Notes: generated by a model from the letters alone, not told the origin. Shown: positions 34,961 through 48,490, counted from the stretch's first letter. The stretch is DNA of 64,000 nt from Apricaphanius iberus (GCA_028564705.1 JAPXFQ010002671.1:1798001-1862000), one strand, 5' to 3'. Translations and numbers: made by a program.

Positions 34961-37900
34961 AACTCATGATCCACATCTCAAGACAAAGGGTAAGAATTGG
35001 ATATAATTTGCTATCTGTTTAAATATCAAAAAAAGATCAGGTTTAAATCATATATGAAATTAAAATACATAGGCCATGATTTTATAAAGCACAGCATATC
35101 CTGTTCTTTGATGCAAATTTAGCAGACTACCACTATTATTAGCATATAATCTTGACAAATAAAATTGGGTTGCAGCTCGTCGGCTAAACATCAAGCCATT
35201 TAGAATGATCAGAGGCCAAGACAACTAGCTTGTGTGTGGGTGGAGGAAATCACAGGGAAGATGATTGGACTGACAGTCTGTGTTTTAGCGAAGACAAGAG
35301 CTCAAGAAATATGAAAGAGGCTGAACTTACATGACTAAGTGTATTTAAGGAAAAAACAGCAGATCGAAATAAATGAATTCATTTTTATATGGCTTTGAAC
35401 AGTAGTTGTAGATTTCAATTTAGTTTATTTAAAAAAAAGATGATGCAAATTAATGAACATTTGCATGTAAACACATGCAAATATAGCCAAGTGACTAGTT
35501 TCCATCTCCAGTCTCACTGGCAGATTAGTGTTAAAGCACAAATAATAAGGACAAAAGGAAAAAGAGAAACCAATATACAAGTAATAATTAAAAGATGCAT
35601 TAAAGATAAAAAAACAACCTAAATATATATGTTTAGATAAAATCATGTTGCTTACGAAGAGGACAATTTTAAGACAAGTGAGAAGTGTTCCGTCACTGGT
35701 ATTATTTAATATAAACTGTTGTAATGCAGGAGGGGCTAAAAAATATTTTGTGAACCAATATAGAATCACAATATTTTATAATTTTGCCCAAACGATTTTG
35801 TTCATGTTTTGATTTTGACAATAAAAGTACAATTTGAGTTTTCGGTAACCAACACCTTTACATTTTGTTTCTAAACTTCTTTAATTGGTTTGTAAAGTTG
35901 TTTTGTAAGCAGATGACAAACTTTTTATGCAATATGTGATATGACGGGTAGTCCTGACATCAAAATATAATTGACACTTTGAAGATAAATTACATACAAT
36001 AAATCAAAAGTAAAAAATGTATTTTTCTTTTAACATTCCGTTTTACCCATTTGATACAGCATTGAGACTCTTGAAGGAACCACAAATATGTTCATTGTTG
36101 TACTTTTTCTAATTATTTTCTTGAATGAAAGTATTTACATAAAATTTTGTATATGTTAAGATGTAAATGATCTCTCTGGATCAAATTATTAACATCACAT
36201 ATTGCAACTATCAAAATTTGTGCCAAAATTTGTTCTTTGATCATTTTGGGTAGTATAAAAATCTGCATCATCAAAACTTCAAACAGTCTTCCTCCTGTTT
36301 AATTTAAAATTATGATATTCATCTGTTCTTGATCTGAGCATATAACAAGGGTTTTTCTGTGTGTTTTTTTTTCCTTTCGAGACTCAAAGTACTTCCCCCA
36401 TGATGCTGCAGACAACCATGAGTCATTCATAAGAACTTGAGCCAACATTTAGGTAACTTCACAAGGGCCCACACAGAACTTCCTCAAGAACCATGTCACA
36501 TCATCTTAACATTCCCAGTCTGCAGTGCCCACATATTACCCAAATCTCCCCCAAGAATGTAAAGGAATGCAATGTAAAGGCCATCCAAATAAATTTTGTT
36601 TGATTGTATTTTACAGAACAGGCATTTGTGTTCCTTAGCATGCACACGCCCACTAGAGCCACTTTTTGTCATCTCAGTTTTCCCCCAGAAATTAACGTCA
36701 CACCCGCTTCTTCACACCCCTTCCAGTCAGACAGAGCAGGAAATGAGGAAAATGAAGATAAATCCCAGTAACAATTATTATTTCCTACCTCGCTGGATGT
36801 GCTCAGCCTGTGTGAACGCTGATAACACTTTTAATAACCCCCGCTTTGCTGCTAATCGCGAGTGAAACAGTGTTTGAATGTTTTGAAAGGTCAAAATGAT
36901 CAAAATACCAAAAGTCTTCCTGAGTTATGAAGAGAAGCTCAATATAAAAGAAATGCCATGATGATGGGTTTTGACAGCACTGATTATGATGTTCCATTTC
37001 ACTGCTATGGCCAAATATGATGCTGTATTTTTAGTTAACTGAGCTGAAAAACTAAAATAAATCAATGAAAGTTGGGACAGTGCCAGGAAAATGTCTACAA
37101 AAATAGGTGGATTCATTAAAAAATTTTTCATTTTGCTCTTTTACAGCATAAATTAGAGCCAGGATATTTTGTGTTTTAAATAAGTTTCATTTCAATTTAA
37201 AAACACCTAGAATTAATCATTTAGGTCAAACTTGAGCTAAAAAAATTAAGCATTTCAAAAGTTGCTTGTATTTCAATTTCCTAGCAGTACATAATGCACA
37301 GATGAATTAGGGAGGGGTGGGGTTTGGGGGGTGGTGACTATAAATGATGTTGAAGCAGATGATAATAAGCCCAAAACTGATCTTACCAAACCTAGACCGA
37401 TACTTGATGGTCAGAGCCAAGATAGCTTGTGAGATGTCAAGTTTCTAGGAGAGACCATCATATATCATCATCATGAAGATATGGATTTTAGTCAGGCAGA
37501 TAAGCTTTCCTGATCCTTGTGGGAAAAACAGGAAAAGTGGAACCCGGAGTGTCACAGAAAGTCTAAATAACAAGATTGTGTGTTGGTATGGAGTCTTTAT
37601 GGTATACTAATTGAAAATAAATGTATAGAAACAATAAGACAATGGGAAAACCACAACTATAGCAAATAAATATGGTAGCAGTGGCCACCTTAACACGGTT
37701 GCAGGGAAACTTTCAACAAAAAAAATGTACTGAACACATTAGATTAATTGCATCCTTAATGTAAAGGTTAAAAATATGTTTAAGTTTAATTTCTTTGGAC
37801 CACGCTGCAGGGAGGCAAATTACATTTCCAAAATATTAATACCAAAATTATAAACTGATGAAAAATGAATATTTTACGTCACACATATGTTAAACAATTT

Positions 37901-39600
37901 TAACAGAAAGAACAACCCTTTAAAGGATTTTTTTCACACCTTCTTTTCTGTGCAGTTCTGAATGGATTAATATTTAAACTAGACATTTTTTTTAGGTTGG
38001 AGGTCTACTCAGCCTTTATCCATTCATGAGCGTGTTCCTCTGTACACACAAAGGGCTGCTAACATACACCGCCGCTGCCCACAGAGACACAGTCAGGAAT
38101 ACACTCATCATGCCTGCTCGTCGGTTCTTCTCCGCAACACTCAACAACTCAGTGATGCTAACAAAGTTACGGCTTTGCTCGCTCTCTCTTTCTCATCCAT
38201 GCTTTCATTAGCTGGCAAGCAGAAAATGTTTTTACCCACAGAAATCAATATGAAAACTGTACAACAAACATTACAACAGTGTTGGAAGCACTAATCAAAT
38301 ATGCAGTGAGTGAATGCGACCGAGAGAGTCTCACGTACAGCTAAGTGAGTGTTCTTCATTTTTTTTCTTCTTTGTAATGGTTTCTGGTCCAGAGTTTCCT
38401 TTTATGCCTGCAAAGCGACATAAAATGGCCTTCTCAGGCATTTGGTGGGATAACATGCCACGTTTGAGTGCTAGGCTTTGTCTCCTGTGTAGAGACTCTG
38501 CGCTTTGCTTGCCCAAGCTTGTGTGACCTTTAAACATCATTAACATTATATTGGTCTCCGTTGTACCTGCATAAGTAACAGTTAGCAGCACTACCACACA
38601 CCTTAGCACTATGCTAAAGAGATGGGGACACACACACACATGCAGATACACAAATCCCTTCCTCAGCAAGAGGCCAAATCAATACAAAGCACACCACACC
38701 AGTTCTATTTGCATGGCTTTGATCTCAGTCTGATGCTCTCTGGAGAGGCTCTAATGCTTGGACACATGCATGCACACACCCAAACAAATAAATGCATAAA
38801 AAATTATGGGAGAACACAGAACACTGAGGGCACAGAGGCACACTCATGAAGCCTGCGTTATTATTGGTATGCATTAACAGAAGCTGCTTTTATTCCCCAT
38901 TGTCATTACAAGCAGATTGTTCTGAATTAAAATCAGCCTTTCAGTGACATTAACTGAGTCTCTGTTTAACATGGGGTGTACTTTAGAGAAAACAATTGGA
39001 GGGATTTATACAAACTGCGTATCTTTGTGGTCATATATGCGTGGAAGGAAGCCTGGGTGGAATATAAGAACTCTAAACAGCAACGCTAACAGGACCTCAG
39101 GGTCTTTCTGAAAGCTGCACCTTGACATTAATAAAACATTTGTGCATGACTTTCAAGCTTATGAATATTCAGAAAAAATTCATGAACATTAATAAAAAAA
39201 AACACCTAGAAGGGAGTCGGTTGGGCTGATTTAATGCACAAAAGTAGGTTGGACAAAGTAAAGCAAGAGACCTTTTTGTTTGCACGGCTTCAACTGACTC
39301 ACATTCCTTTTCCACCTTAACAGTTTCTGTCCTTTAAGTTCCAGTTCCACACTGGCATCATTGACAGAGTGAAGGAAGGTCTAATTTTAAAAAGTGTGCA
39401 GTCAGTGCAAACTGCATCAAAAAACTGCAAAAGTTTAAAAGCTTTTTCATCCACTGCATCCATAAATCTATGACCTGCTCAGCTTAGTTATTACAAATGT
39501 CCTTTTCCTTCCTCTTCCAGTTAAAGCTAACACTTTTTGCTCAGCATGTTGGAGTACTGGGGCTCAACGTTTTTGAAAATACGCCTACTAACTATCAATT
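34961..39600. other. noncoding DNA, nothing firm
   Basis: AT-rich with short ORFs only. A (CA)n-like stretch lies near 38627-38640. No element termini or coding exon were recognised. The segment 38030-38540 is less AT-rich and repeat-free. Confidence 0.4.
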
Positions 39601-39602
39601 TT

Positions 39603-40357
39603 CACTGTAAAAAAGCTACTTCCTAGTTTAGAAAACACAAACAATGAAGTTTTACATATTTGAAACAATTGTATAAATTATTCCAACAAACCACCGGAGT
39701 TGTAAACTTCAACACAATCTTTTAAGTAATCTGTACTTAAATCTGTAAGTAGTGCTTCATTACTACCATTGAAAGTTCATTCAATGGAAATTCTTTTGTT
39801 CATGAAGTGTTGTAAAACCAACTTTTGTATTTGTCTTTTGAGTCAAAAGCTAAGTGTGTTACTTGGACAAGGAGCCCGCTGTTGTAGGTTTTGCAGTGTT
39901 GGCTACGGTGTCAATGCATAAATGTGTGCATTTGCGAGTATAAAGTGAGTATAGACAGTATAACTAAGTAAAATGTCAGTCCAATTACCATTAATCAGCA
40001 TTTAGACTCATTTTTTTATAAGTTCTCTAAACCCCCAACTGAGTACAGAATTTTAAGATGAATAGTTTGCACAACATAAACTTTTAAGTCACTGTATTTT
40101 CACATGGGTACGGCAAACTCAGGATTCAATTTTAAGTAAAAAGAGTACAATTATAGTATTATAGTGCAATTGTACTAAGTACAAATTAATACAAATTTAA
40201 GTACAATTAGAGAATTTGAAAAACAAAAAAAAATCCAAGTTGGACAAACTCAAAAGCAAAACTTAAAAGTTCAAGTTTAATTTTCCTACTTAAAATTCTA
40301 CATAAGTATGCTGTCTCGAAATTTTGAGTTCTACCAAATTTTCCTTTTTTTACATTG
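39603..40357. repeat. MITE-like element with short inverted ends, tentative
   Basis: cactgtaaaaaa at the left is matched in complement by ttttttacattg at the right (11 of 12). The interior is full of short aagttcaa/ttgaactt-type and 'taagt' words typical of the CACTGTAAAAAA group of fish MITEs. Flanks show no clean target duplication. Confidence 0.45.
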
Positions 40358-40614
40358 ATATTATGTCAAACACCAGACTAGCAGTGGAGCTTCCTGGTTT
40401 ATGCAAAGAAAAGGGTCAATAGAAAAACAACCCAAAAAACCTTGTAACTTGGACATGTAAAGGGTCTCTGATAGGGACATCTCCTGCGAGTCCAGAATGT
40501 GCTAGAGGGACTATACTATATATCCCTTTAAAAAACAATTTTTCCAGAATGAGTTAGGGAAGCTGCTCCTACAACCTGACAAGCAGAAGATGATGAATGG
40601 ACAAATTCAAACAA

Positions 40615-41035
40615 CCTGGCATTAGCCAGATCTATGTGTAGCCACGCCCCGTGTCCAGCCTACACATTTCGATCTGGTATCTTTGCAACAGAAACCATCT
40701 GAAAGAGGGAGGGCCAACAATTTGAGCTGAGTGGAGGACGGGCAAGGTAGCATCCGCCTGGCACTGACATCTATGCGAGCGTCAACCGGCGTGGCCATGT
40801 TTGTTTCTTTTAGCTGGGCATCGTCACAACTGAACTCCTGCCCCAAAGCACAATGCTGACAAGTGATTGGTCCAGTCAAATATGGGTCCGAGATCGGACA
40901 GTTTTAATTGGAGCAGTCCAAGATATACTGTATCTACTGACTTTGGAAAACTCAAAATCTCGCGAGAATACTTCTTGCATAGCAAGGTTCAAATTCAAAG
41001 AGTTCTATAATGAAAGTTTCCTTTTAAAGAGGTAG
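40615..41035. repeat. possible interspersed repeat, unassigned
   Basis: A sharply bounded, CpG-containing, GC-richer block begins ggcattagccagatctatg and ends with atctcgcgagaat. No coding frame and no partner copy occur in the window. It may be a repeat or an unrelated GC-rich element. Confidence 0.3.
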
Positions 41036-41157
41036 AGCCTATAACTGCTTCACCAATTTCATACACAAACATTGCTGTATTGTAACAACCTACATTTCTT
41101 CGAAATTTGTAGATGAACCATTTTGCACCCATACACTTAGAGACTATTGTATCAGTT

Positions 41158-41345
41158 TACAGGTGCTTCTCATTAAATCGGAATATGGTTAAAATTATAT
41201 TTATTTCTGTAATTCTATTCGAAACCTAACTATTATTTGTAAATTCATGAGATGGAGAATTATATATTCAAAGTGTCTGAAATTTCAAGAGTTAAGAATT
41301 TCAGCACATTTATTTCTAAAGATTTTCATTTATTGTCGTTCTCCT
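41158..41345 (+). repeat. Tc1-type terminal sequence, decayed
   Basis: acaggtgcttctcattaaat, followed by tttatttctgtaatt, resembles the left terminus of a common fish Tc1-like family. No partner terminus or transposase was located, so this may be a lone end. Confidence 0.45.
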
Positions 41346-44129
41346 ATAAAATGACAAATTAAAGGGACCTCGAGGTGATTTCCTGTTGGTGGGCATTTAT
41401 TCACAAAGACATTCCAATGCAGGCTATGAAAAGGCTGGAGACAATAAAATTTGAAACCTTTGGGGTTAAAGTAGGTATTAAACATATCACAATTGGCAGA
41501 TGATCAGAATGAAATTTGCCCCCCCCCACAACAGCTTCATTTCGTATCCAGAAGAGTCAAGCACTACACAAAGTGGACAAATGACCTCCCAAAGATACGT
41601 AAGACTGTAAATGAAAGGAATCGTCATTGTCAGTCCAAACTAGCTTTTTTTTTTTTCCAATACAGAAACCATTTAAAAAACACCTAAGTTATAATGTATT
41701 TAACAGTATTTGTCGAATCCAGACAATGTTAAACAATTTTTAAAGAAAAAAAAGAGAAACTGAAATTTGTTCTTTCATAGTAGTGGCTGGTCCTGGATGA
41801 CAAAGAAACAAATTACCTTTGACCAATTCAAATGGAATGGACCTTTGCAGAGACACCACAGAAACATTTCACTATTGATGAAGCAATGTGGGGAAAAAAC
41901 ACATAAAAAAACTAGAGTTTTAAGATGGGTTTGGAGGAAAACTTATGTTTCCAAGTTGTAATTTTGTGAAATTTGGAAGCATAACAAGATTTAAATTTAA
42001 AACCATTGGTTGATAGTTTAAAATTTCAACTCAAGGGAAAAATAATAAAGTTAGGATATGTAAACCAAGCATTTGACATTTAAACTTTACCAACAACAAA
42101 CTGCTCCCACCCAAGCTAAAACTGTATATTTACAGTAAATGAACTCAACCCTGTGACTTAGAGTGACATTAGATTGGCCAACACTAGAGGCTTAACCTCT
42201 TATTTCCATCAGTTAGCAATGTTCCCTGAGACATAAACTTCATCATCCCGCCGATTATGCAGATTTGTGTGTCATGACTTCGATAAAAGTGTCTACTTAA
42301 TGATGTAAATGTAAAATATGGTCTGTTACCAAAGTAAATACCTTCAAGGAAAGTGCTGCCGTAAGGTAGATGTGCGCTCTGAGCGCTTCTTGGTCGTTGT
42401 GGGGCTTTAAAGATGTACTTGAAATATAAACAAGACATCCAGGATGTTTTTAAAGGCACTCCACTTGTGTTGTTTATCATTGCTTTATAACATAATGGCT
42501 CTGCAGAGTTTGCTGGTGTTGAAATGGCAGCAGTAACCTGAAGGCAGTTTGTCTGTGTAGGGGACATTATTTTTATGGCCATATTTTCAAAAGACGGATG
42601 CACGTTACGCTTCACTTCTTAAATCTTCCAACCAGTATGCCTTTTGTCACAAATAGACATGTTTCACCACTGTAAGGTCACAACACATGGGAGATTTGCT
42701 TTTATGTGTTGAAAGATTACATTAAACGGTAGGAGTTGAGATTAGATCATTTTTGTACAGAGAAATTTATAGCAGAGTGTAAATCAAAAGGAAATTGAAC
42801 TATCCCGTTTTCCTCCATTGTCTTTGCTATAAGATTAGTGGCTTGTTTATGTAGAGAATTTAACAAGACATTTATCATAGAAAAATAAAAGAAGCTGCAC
42901 ATGGCATTTTCCACGGAAAATAAAAGTTGCATGTCTGCTACAATAAATAAATGCATTTCCAATCAGAGTTAAGTTAGATTTATGGAAATGTTGGACAGTC
43001 GAGCTATACAAGGTCAAATGCAGTCTAAGAGATAACATAAGCAAATGGAAGCAAATTACTTATTTCATTTTAAATAGTCTTCTGTAAATACTTCATGAGA
43101 TAAAATAGAGAGCGATTCAGGAGTACTAACTGCTTTTGAGAGTCAGTGTCTTTAATAGGCAGCTAACTCAGTGTGATTTCTATCCAGGGTATCTACAGTT
43201 CAAACCTAACCAAACACTAAGCCTTTCATCTTCATGCTCTACACACTTAAAACAACCAGATCTGTCAGACAGCTATGAAAGTAGTTGTCTAACATTTTAG
43301 ATTTCGTTGCAAATCCTTGGCGGGTAATACCTGATTCAGCTTTGCAACCCTGCAACATCAAAGTTCTTCAACTTTTTTATGGTGCTCTTTGAGAGCATAA
43401 TTGCATACTCTTTTGGTTATATGGTTTTCATAAAGGAATAGGGTTTTATCTTCAATCTCATCCTAGAACAATCAAATTTCGGATTAGCAACCCTGGAAGT
43501 ACCTTCCAGCCTAAAACCTCACTCTTCTTTATACTGATTAACTCCTTGGTGTTTTAAAAGTAGGTTTCTCTTGGCAAACAAGTTTCCTCCCCACTTACAA
43601 AATTATTGGTGCAAGCATTATTGCTTCCCTTCATTTAAAACAATATTTTTTCTTCCTATGCCCCAGATCTTTTAGTTAGTAATCCATGTCCACTGATGAT
43701 GTGACAAGCAAAGGGTTGAAAAGGACTCAAGTTTATCCTGCCATTATGGATGTGTTCTATAGGTGTAATATATGTTGATGCATTATGTCATCTGTCATCC
43801 ATCATCCATCCAGTGTCTTACAGTTATCAGAGACCAGTGCCCCCCTCCAAAAGAAAAAAAAAACTCCTGCAGTGAAGAACATCAGATTTGGATGCCAGAC
43901 ATGATTAGTGGCATGTGGCAACATAATAAAACAGGTTGATGCTTTGATTGATCAAACAGTAGAAAAAAATGGTTCAAACAACAAAGGCAAAATACTCACA
44001 CTCTCAGTTTTTGGGGCTTGCAAATATCACAAATTTTGAGTTTATGGTCAGAAAAAAATACTGTACAATAAATGTTAATCCTCACGTGTCAAGTACAACT
44101 AGGATAGTTTAATTGATTTATTAAATGTC
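41346..44129. other. noncoding DNA with one unexplained open frame
   Basis: Mostly AT-rich. The minus frame at 42184-42615 stays open for 143 codons. It has no recognised domain, signal peptide or low-complexity bias. A few frames of that size are expected by chance in 64 kb, so it is not called a gene. Confidence 0.4.
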
Positions 44130-44593
44130 TGAAATTCACCGATGACTGCCAGAAAAAGTGGCATCCTGGGGTCAGCAAGTCTTGTTAAACCATTATACTG
44201 ACTGCTACTGGCACTCTGTGCTTTGGTCAGATGAATATATGGTACAGGACCTAGTGCCCTCTGAGTGCAGTGGGGGATCAGTGATGCTATGGGCCTATTT
44301 TCAAAGGCCCTGGTTATCTTGCTAGAATGTCTTTTGGTCATACCAGCAGATTTGAAAGAAAATCTTGTGGTCACACCTAGAAAACTGTAAGTGAAAACAG
44401 AGTATTATTGCCAGATTAAAACAAAAAACAATCATGTCTCACCAGAAACAGAATCAACCATGCTCTACACCTATCCCAAACCCACGACCTAAATTCTTTT
44501 ACATTGAAGAGAGATCAAGAGGACGGACGACTAACGATTAAGATACGTCAAGATCTCCCACTGTGTGCTCCAACCTAGTGAAATATAGCAATT
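44130..44593 (+). pseudogene. Tc1/mariner transposase relic
   Basis: The DNA order follows a Tc1-family transposase gene. It has gctttggtcagatgaata (a WSDE-type first catalytic motif), gggggatcagtgatgctatg (GGSVMLW) and a later gatctcccactgtgtgctcc near the C-terminal end. Multiple stops and indels break the frame, and parts between 44400 and 44520 are scarcely recognisable. A fish interspersed repeat (44596-44905) abuts it on the right. Confidence 0.7.
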
Positions 44594-44595
44594 TT

Positions 44596-44905
44596 TCAAT
44601 TCAATTCAGTTTATTTATATAGCGCCGTTTCACAACAGATGTCATCTCAAGGCACTATACAAGAAGAGTTATTACAATACAATGTTTAATTTAGGAATTA
44701 GAGAACCACAGAAGATTGCGCCGTGACTTCTCAGCAGTCCCTCAAACTGAGCAAGCATGAAGCAACAGTGGAGAGGAAAAACTCCCTTTTCAAAGGAAGA
44801 AACTTCCAGCAGTACCAGGCTCAGCATAAGCGGTCATCTGCAGAGTCCGTCTAGAGTTTGGAGAAGGCAGCAGAGACACAGAAGACTTAGCGATGTCCTA
44901 TTGGC
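44596..44905. repeat. teleost interspersed repeat (ttcagtttatttatatagcg type)
   Basis: It begins tcaattcagtttatttatat and agcgccgtttcacaacag. It later contains aggaaaaactcccttttcaa, gaagaaacttccagcagtac and cggtcatctgc in the order seen in a very common fish repeat. Noncoding; probably derived from a non-LTR element. Confidence 0.7.
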
Positions 44906-46005
44906 AAGAGGGTGTTGTGTAAAGTATTAGGTAGGAATCTAAGAGCAAAGTTGAAAATAAGTGAACAACCTATGATTTAAAAATCATTTCCTACTGAAGA
45001 TGTTGTTTTTCCACTGAATAAATGTATTCAATACATGCTTGGATTTTTTGGGGACAGTAGAGCATACCTCAGGGCAATAAAAGCTTTTGTTTTTTAGACA
45101 TTTTCCTCATCTTTAAAAGTGCTATCAATAAGTGTGAAGGACACTATAGATGTATAATGTGGAAGTGACAGCGCCAATGCTAACCCCCAGTTATGATTTT
45201 AGAGAGAAATACTTTTGCATGGCTCAAATAAAGTAAACAGCCTTGCCTCAAATAGTTAAGAAGGGGGAAACTGAGCTCACGTGTTAGTACCTCAGCTGTT
45301 CAATCAATCACTTGCATTATGAGAGGTGCCCTACATTCCTTGTTCTGTCTTTTTTTTAACCCAATTTCTTTCAAAAGACAGTACTACTGCAGATAGTTAG
45401 AAATATATTTTCATTGAAGTAAATGCAGGTATTCTTGAGGCAGTATTCTCATGTTCTGTTTTCTCTGCTCACTTATGCTTGGCCACTATTTGCTGTAGTC
45501 TTTCTCTCCTGTATGTCTAAGTCAATTTCTAGTCAATTATTTTATGAAGCATAAAATAATTCCTATTAAGTTCCCTGTGGTTTCTGCAATGAGCCTCATT
45601 CCAGGCACACATTCCTACTTATGCTGTTTGGAGCATGCCTTGCTAAGAGAAAGCACCTGTTGAGGTATTTCTATAGGTTGAAAACAAAATGCTTAGTAAC
45701 TCTTCTTTGGTTTCCTCCGGCTGAAAAGCCTCTCTTGCTGACTAAAAGCAGAAAAAAACAAAATTATTTTATTTTAAACATCAGCGTATGACCAGAGCTT
45801 CAGATGTACAAAATGTGTCACATGAGCGGAAGATAATGTGGATTCTGGTATGTGATTGACATAATTGGCAAAACGTATACCATTAAAGCATTTTACAGCA
45901 TTAAAAGCTACTACAGATGCAAATTGGCCTTTTTATCTTGTCAAGCTGGGGATATAATCGATTGATTAATTACAAATCAAAGAAAGCTATGCCCACATTT
46001 AGTAA
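44906..46005. other. noncoding DNA, nothing recognised
   Basis: The first 200 bp may be the far end of the Tc1 relic at 44130 (aataaatgtattcaatacatg). Nothing else was recognised. Confidence 0.4.
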
Positions 46006-46350
46006 GTTATGCAAATTCTTCCTGTGCATAAAGGCACTCAGAGTACACCATCACTTAAGAGTAAAAAAAAGTGTGTCATGAGCTTGTGTCCCCCATCCTC
46101 TACTGAGATCAATTAGTCCGCTGCATTCGCCAGTAGAGGAAGTTTTAATTATGCTTGTGAATGTTGGTGGCGTGGAACAGAGGCTGTCTGCTTGGCTGAG
46201 AAAGCCTCACAGGCACATACTCTATTTAAGAGCACTCTCTTAGCCCATCATACGGCCATTTGGCTCTGCAGCGCTGGAAAAGAAGAGCCAGATGCAGGAG
46301 CTGACTGAGATGTCTGCTGTCATCAACAGCATCTCTCCAATGCAGTAAAT
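46006..46350. other. candidate conserved noncoding block (weak)
   Basis: A repeat-free, moderate-GC stretch with ATTAGTCC, TTTAATTATGC and ctgcagcgctgg words and no long frame. It ends exactly at the TA preceding the transposon at 46354. Function is not shown. Confidence 0.28.
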
Positions 46351-46719
46351 ATACAGTGCCTTGCAAATGTAACATTTTCACATTTTATTACAATACAATC
46401 CCAAAGTTCAGTGTACTGTAATGGAAGTTTATGTGATGGACAAATGCAACACAGCACATAGCTGAAGTGAAAGTGATATGATGCATCTTTTCAAAAGTTT
46501 CTTCAGATAGAAATCTTTAAATATTTGGTGTGCATTTGATGTCTGCTCCCTTAGGAAATTGGTAGCCATGCATTCACAGTTGCAATTTTGTAGAGGTAAG
46601 TCTCTACCAGCTTTGTAAATGAGACAGATTTTATTAGTCTTATTACTACACTTTTAATTTCTGCAATATATTCACAATTAGATGCATTTTTGGACATTTA
46701 CTGTATCACTAATTCTTGA

Positions 46720-46856
46720 ATAGTAATGCAACAATACTACTTTTTTCAAGTATCGGTTGATGGTATCTGTTAACCAACCGATAAGGGTATATTAGAATGG
46801 TATCTGCCCCAATACCCGATACCAGTATCAGTATCGGTGCAACCCTACTCTTGAAT
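46720..46856 (-). repeat. hAT-like MITE end, nested
   Basis: In complement it starts gtagggttgcaccgatactg and continues with repeated atcgg/gatacc words, the signature of a hAT terminal and subterminal region. The other end is not clear (near 46720). It lies inside the element at 46354-47321. Confidence 0.6.
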
Positions 46857-46979
46857 ATACCTAGACTTAACCATTCTCTTGAAACTCCATGTTTAGAGTT
46901 GTTGTCCTTCTGGAAGACTGTCAAGTTGTTGTCAGCATAACTGGTTTTCCTTTGTAGATTTACCTGTATTTTTTTATTC

Positions 46980-47105
46980 ATCCATCCATTTTCTGAACTG
47001 CTTAATCCTCAAGGGGTCGCGGGGGGGCTGGTGCCTATCTCCAGCTGTCAACGGGCGAGAGGCAGGGTATACCCTGGACAGGTCACCAGTCCATCACAGG
47101 GTCAT
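46980..47105. repeat. teleost interspersed repeat fragment, nested
   Basis: The words atccatccattttctgaact, gctggtgcctatctccagct, gagaggcagggtataccctg and gtcaccagtccatcacaggg occur in the order of a very widespread fish repeat, probably of non-LTR origin. It is nested in the 46354-47321 element. Confidence 0.65.
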
Positions 47106-47356
47106 CAGTCAATCGCAGTTTATTCTGGGATATCAGATAAAAAATTCTGAAAATCATAGTTTTTATATGTTAACAAATTAAAACCAAGCATCGTTCCCCT
47201 TCCACTATGTGCCAGTTTATTTGGGTCCATCACATCTCTCTCAAAAAATACATCGCAGTTTGTAGTAACAAAACAAAATATGGAAAGGTTCACATGGTAT
47301 AAATACTTTTGCAAAGCCCTCTAAATTATCTTAATTTTAATTGGAAATATGTAAAA

Positions 47357-47378
47357 AACAAACAAACAAACAAACAAA
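47357..47378. repeat. (AAAC)n microsatellite
   Basis: About five copies of the tetranucleotide, just outside the transposon's right end. Confidence 0.9.
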
Positions 47379-47799
47379 TCACATCACTTTACAAGGCACT
47401 GCACCATCAAACAAGTTTGAAAATATAAAGATAATACACCGACTGTTTCCTCATTTTAATCCTGGTAACTTGGCATAACTATTGACTGTACACTCTGATT
47501 AGTATAATAGCCCTCATTAAGTCCTCATTAGCACAGTGTCCCAATTTACATTTGTAAATACTACAGATGGCTAATTTAAAGCAAATTCTTGACTTTGCTT
47601 CTTTTTCTAACCTTCTTTTGAACCACTAATTAGGTATTTCCTTACACTTTACGTTAATTGCCCCATTTGATGTGTATCAGTAAGGGGAATCCTTTAAATT
47701 TAAAGGAAAACTTTTTTCACATGATTAACAGCAGAGAGCAGGTTGAGAATCTGTGAGACAGGAGGATTGTTACGGTCAGGTATTTGTAGTGCATTTTGA
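47379..47799. other. AT-rich noncoding DNA, nothing recognised
   Basis: No feature was recognised. Confidence 0.45.
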
Positions 47800-48490
47800 G
47801 GCATTTTTCAGGCGATGGCAAGTTCACGTGTCCTATTTAAACTCCCCTTCCTTCACCCCTTAAAAAGTGAAAGAAAAAAAACCCAGTAAAATCACGCTTC
47901 CCTTATAATCATGACTAGATGCATGCTACATGGACGAGCTGCCAAGCGCGCCTGGCAGAGCTCGCCATGTTGAGATATAAAAGTATCCACCTAAAGACAA
48001 GGGCTGCATAAGTGTTTGGAAGCTTTTAAATCCAGCCTGTGGAGAATTGCAGTCTCAGTGTCTTTTGTTTATGAGGACCAAAGGGAATAAGGCTCCCTTA
48101 GTTTTCGCAGATATGCCACCTTGTTTTCTGTTACAAAAGTACACGCTCACACGCTGAGACGCACACAGCCCAACTCCAACGAGACAATCTAGGTCATCTT
48201 TCATCATACGCTTCTTTTCCGCACAGTCGAAGGGATTGAGCTCGGAGTTAAGTGGCCACACTGAGTGCACAAAGTCAACGAGCAGAGCCCAAAAACATGG
48301 AACCAAACCTGTCAGTATCGTTAATGACAACACAGAGCAAAGCCTTGAATTATCCCCAATGTTTAGTATGGAAGAAAGATGCGGCAGGCTGCGAGAGATT
48401 TCTTTGTACGTGCTAGATGCACATTCTCTCTCCATGCACGTTTGATGGATACAAAAAGGGAAGGCAAAATCTGCAGGCTTAACACAGAGA
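47800..48490. other. candidate conserved noncoding block
   Basis: A repeat-free block that is clearly less AT-rich than its flanks. It includes caagttcacgtg (E-box), cgcgcctggc near 47945 and a minus frame open for 147 codons (48055-48498) without family resemblance. A regulatory element or an exon of a noncoding transcript is possible; neither is shown. Confidence 0.3.

Larger units (their letters stand above)
46354..47321. mobile_element. TA-flanked Tc1/mariner-type element with nested insertions
   Basis: The ends cagtgccttgcaaatgta and, in complement, gagggctttgcaaaagta are flanked by TA (46352-46353 and 47322-47323). The inverted repeats run about 115 bp on each side (both reach gcacatag). 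About 730 bp lies between them and holds no intact transposase. Part of it is later insertions (46720-46856 and 46980-47105). The same terminus marks the older relic at 11281. Confidence 0.75.
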
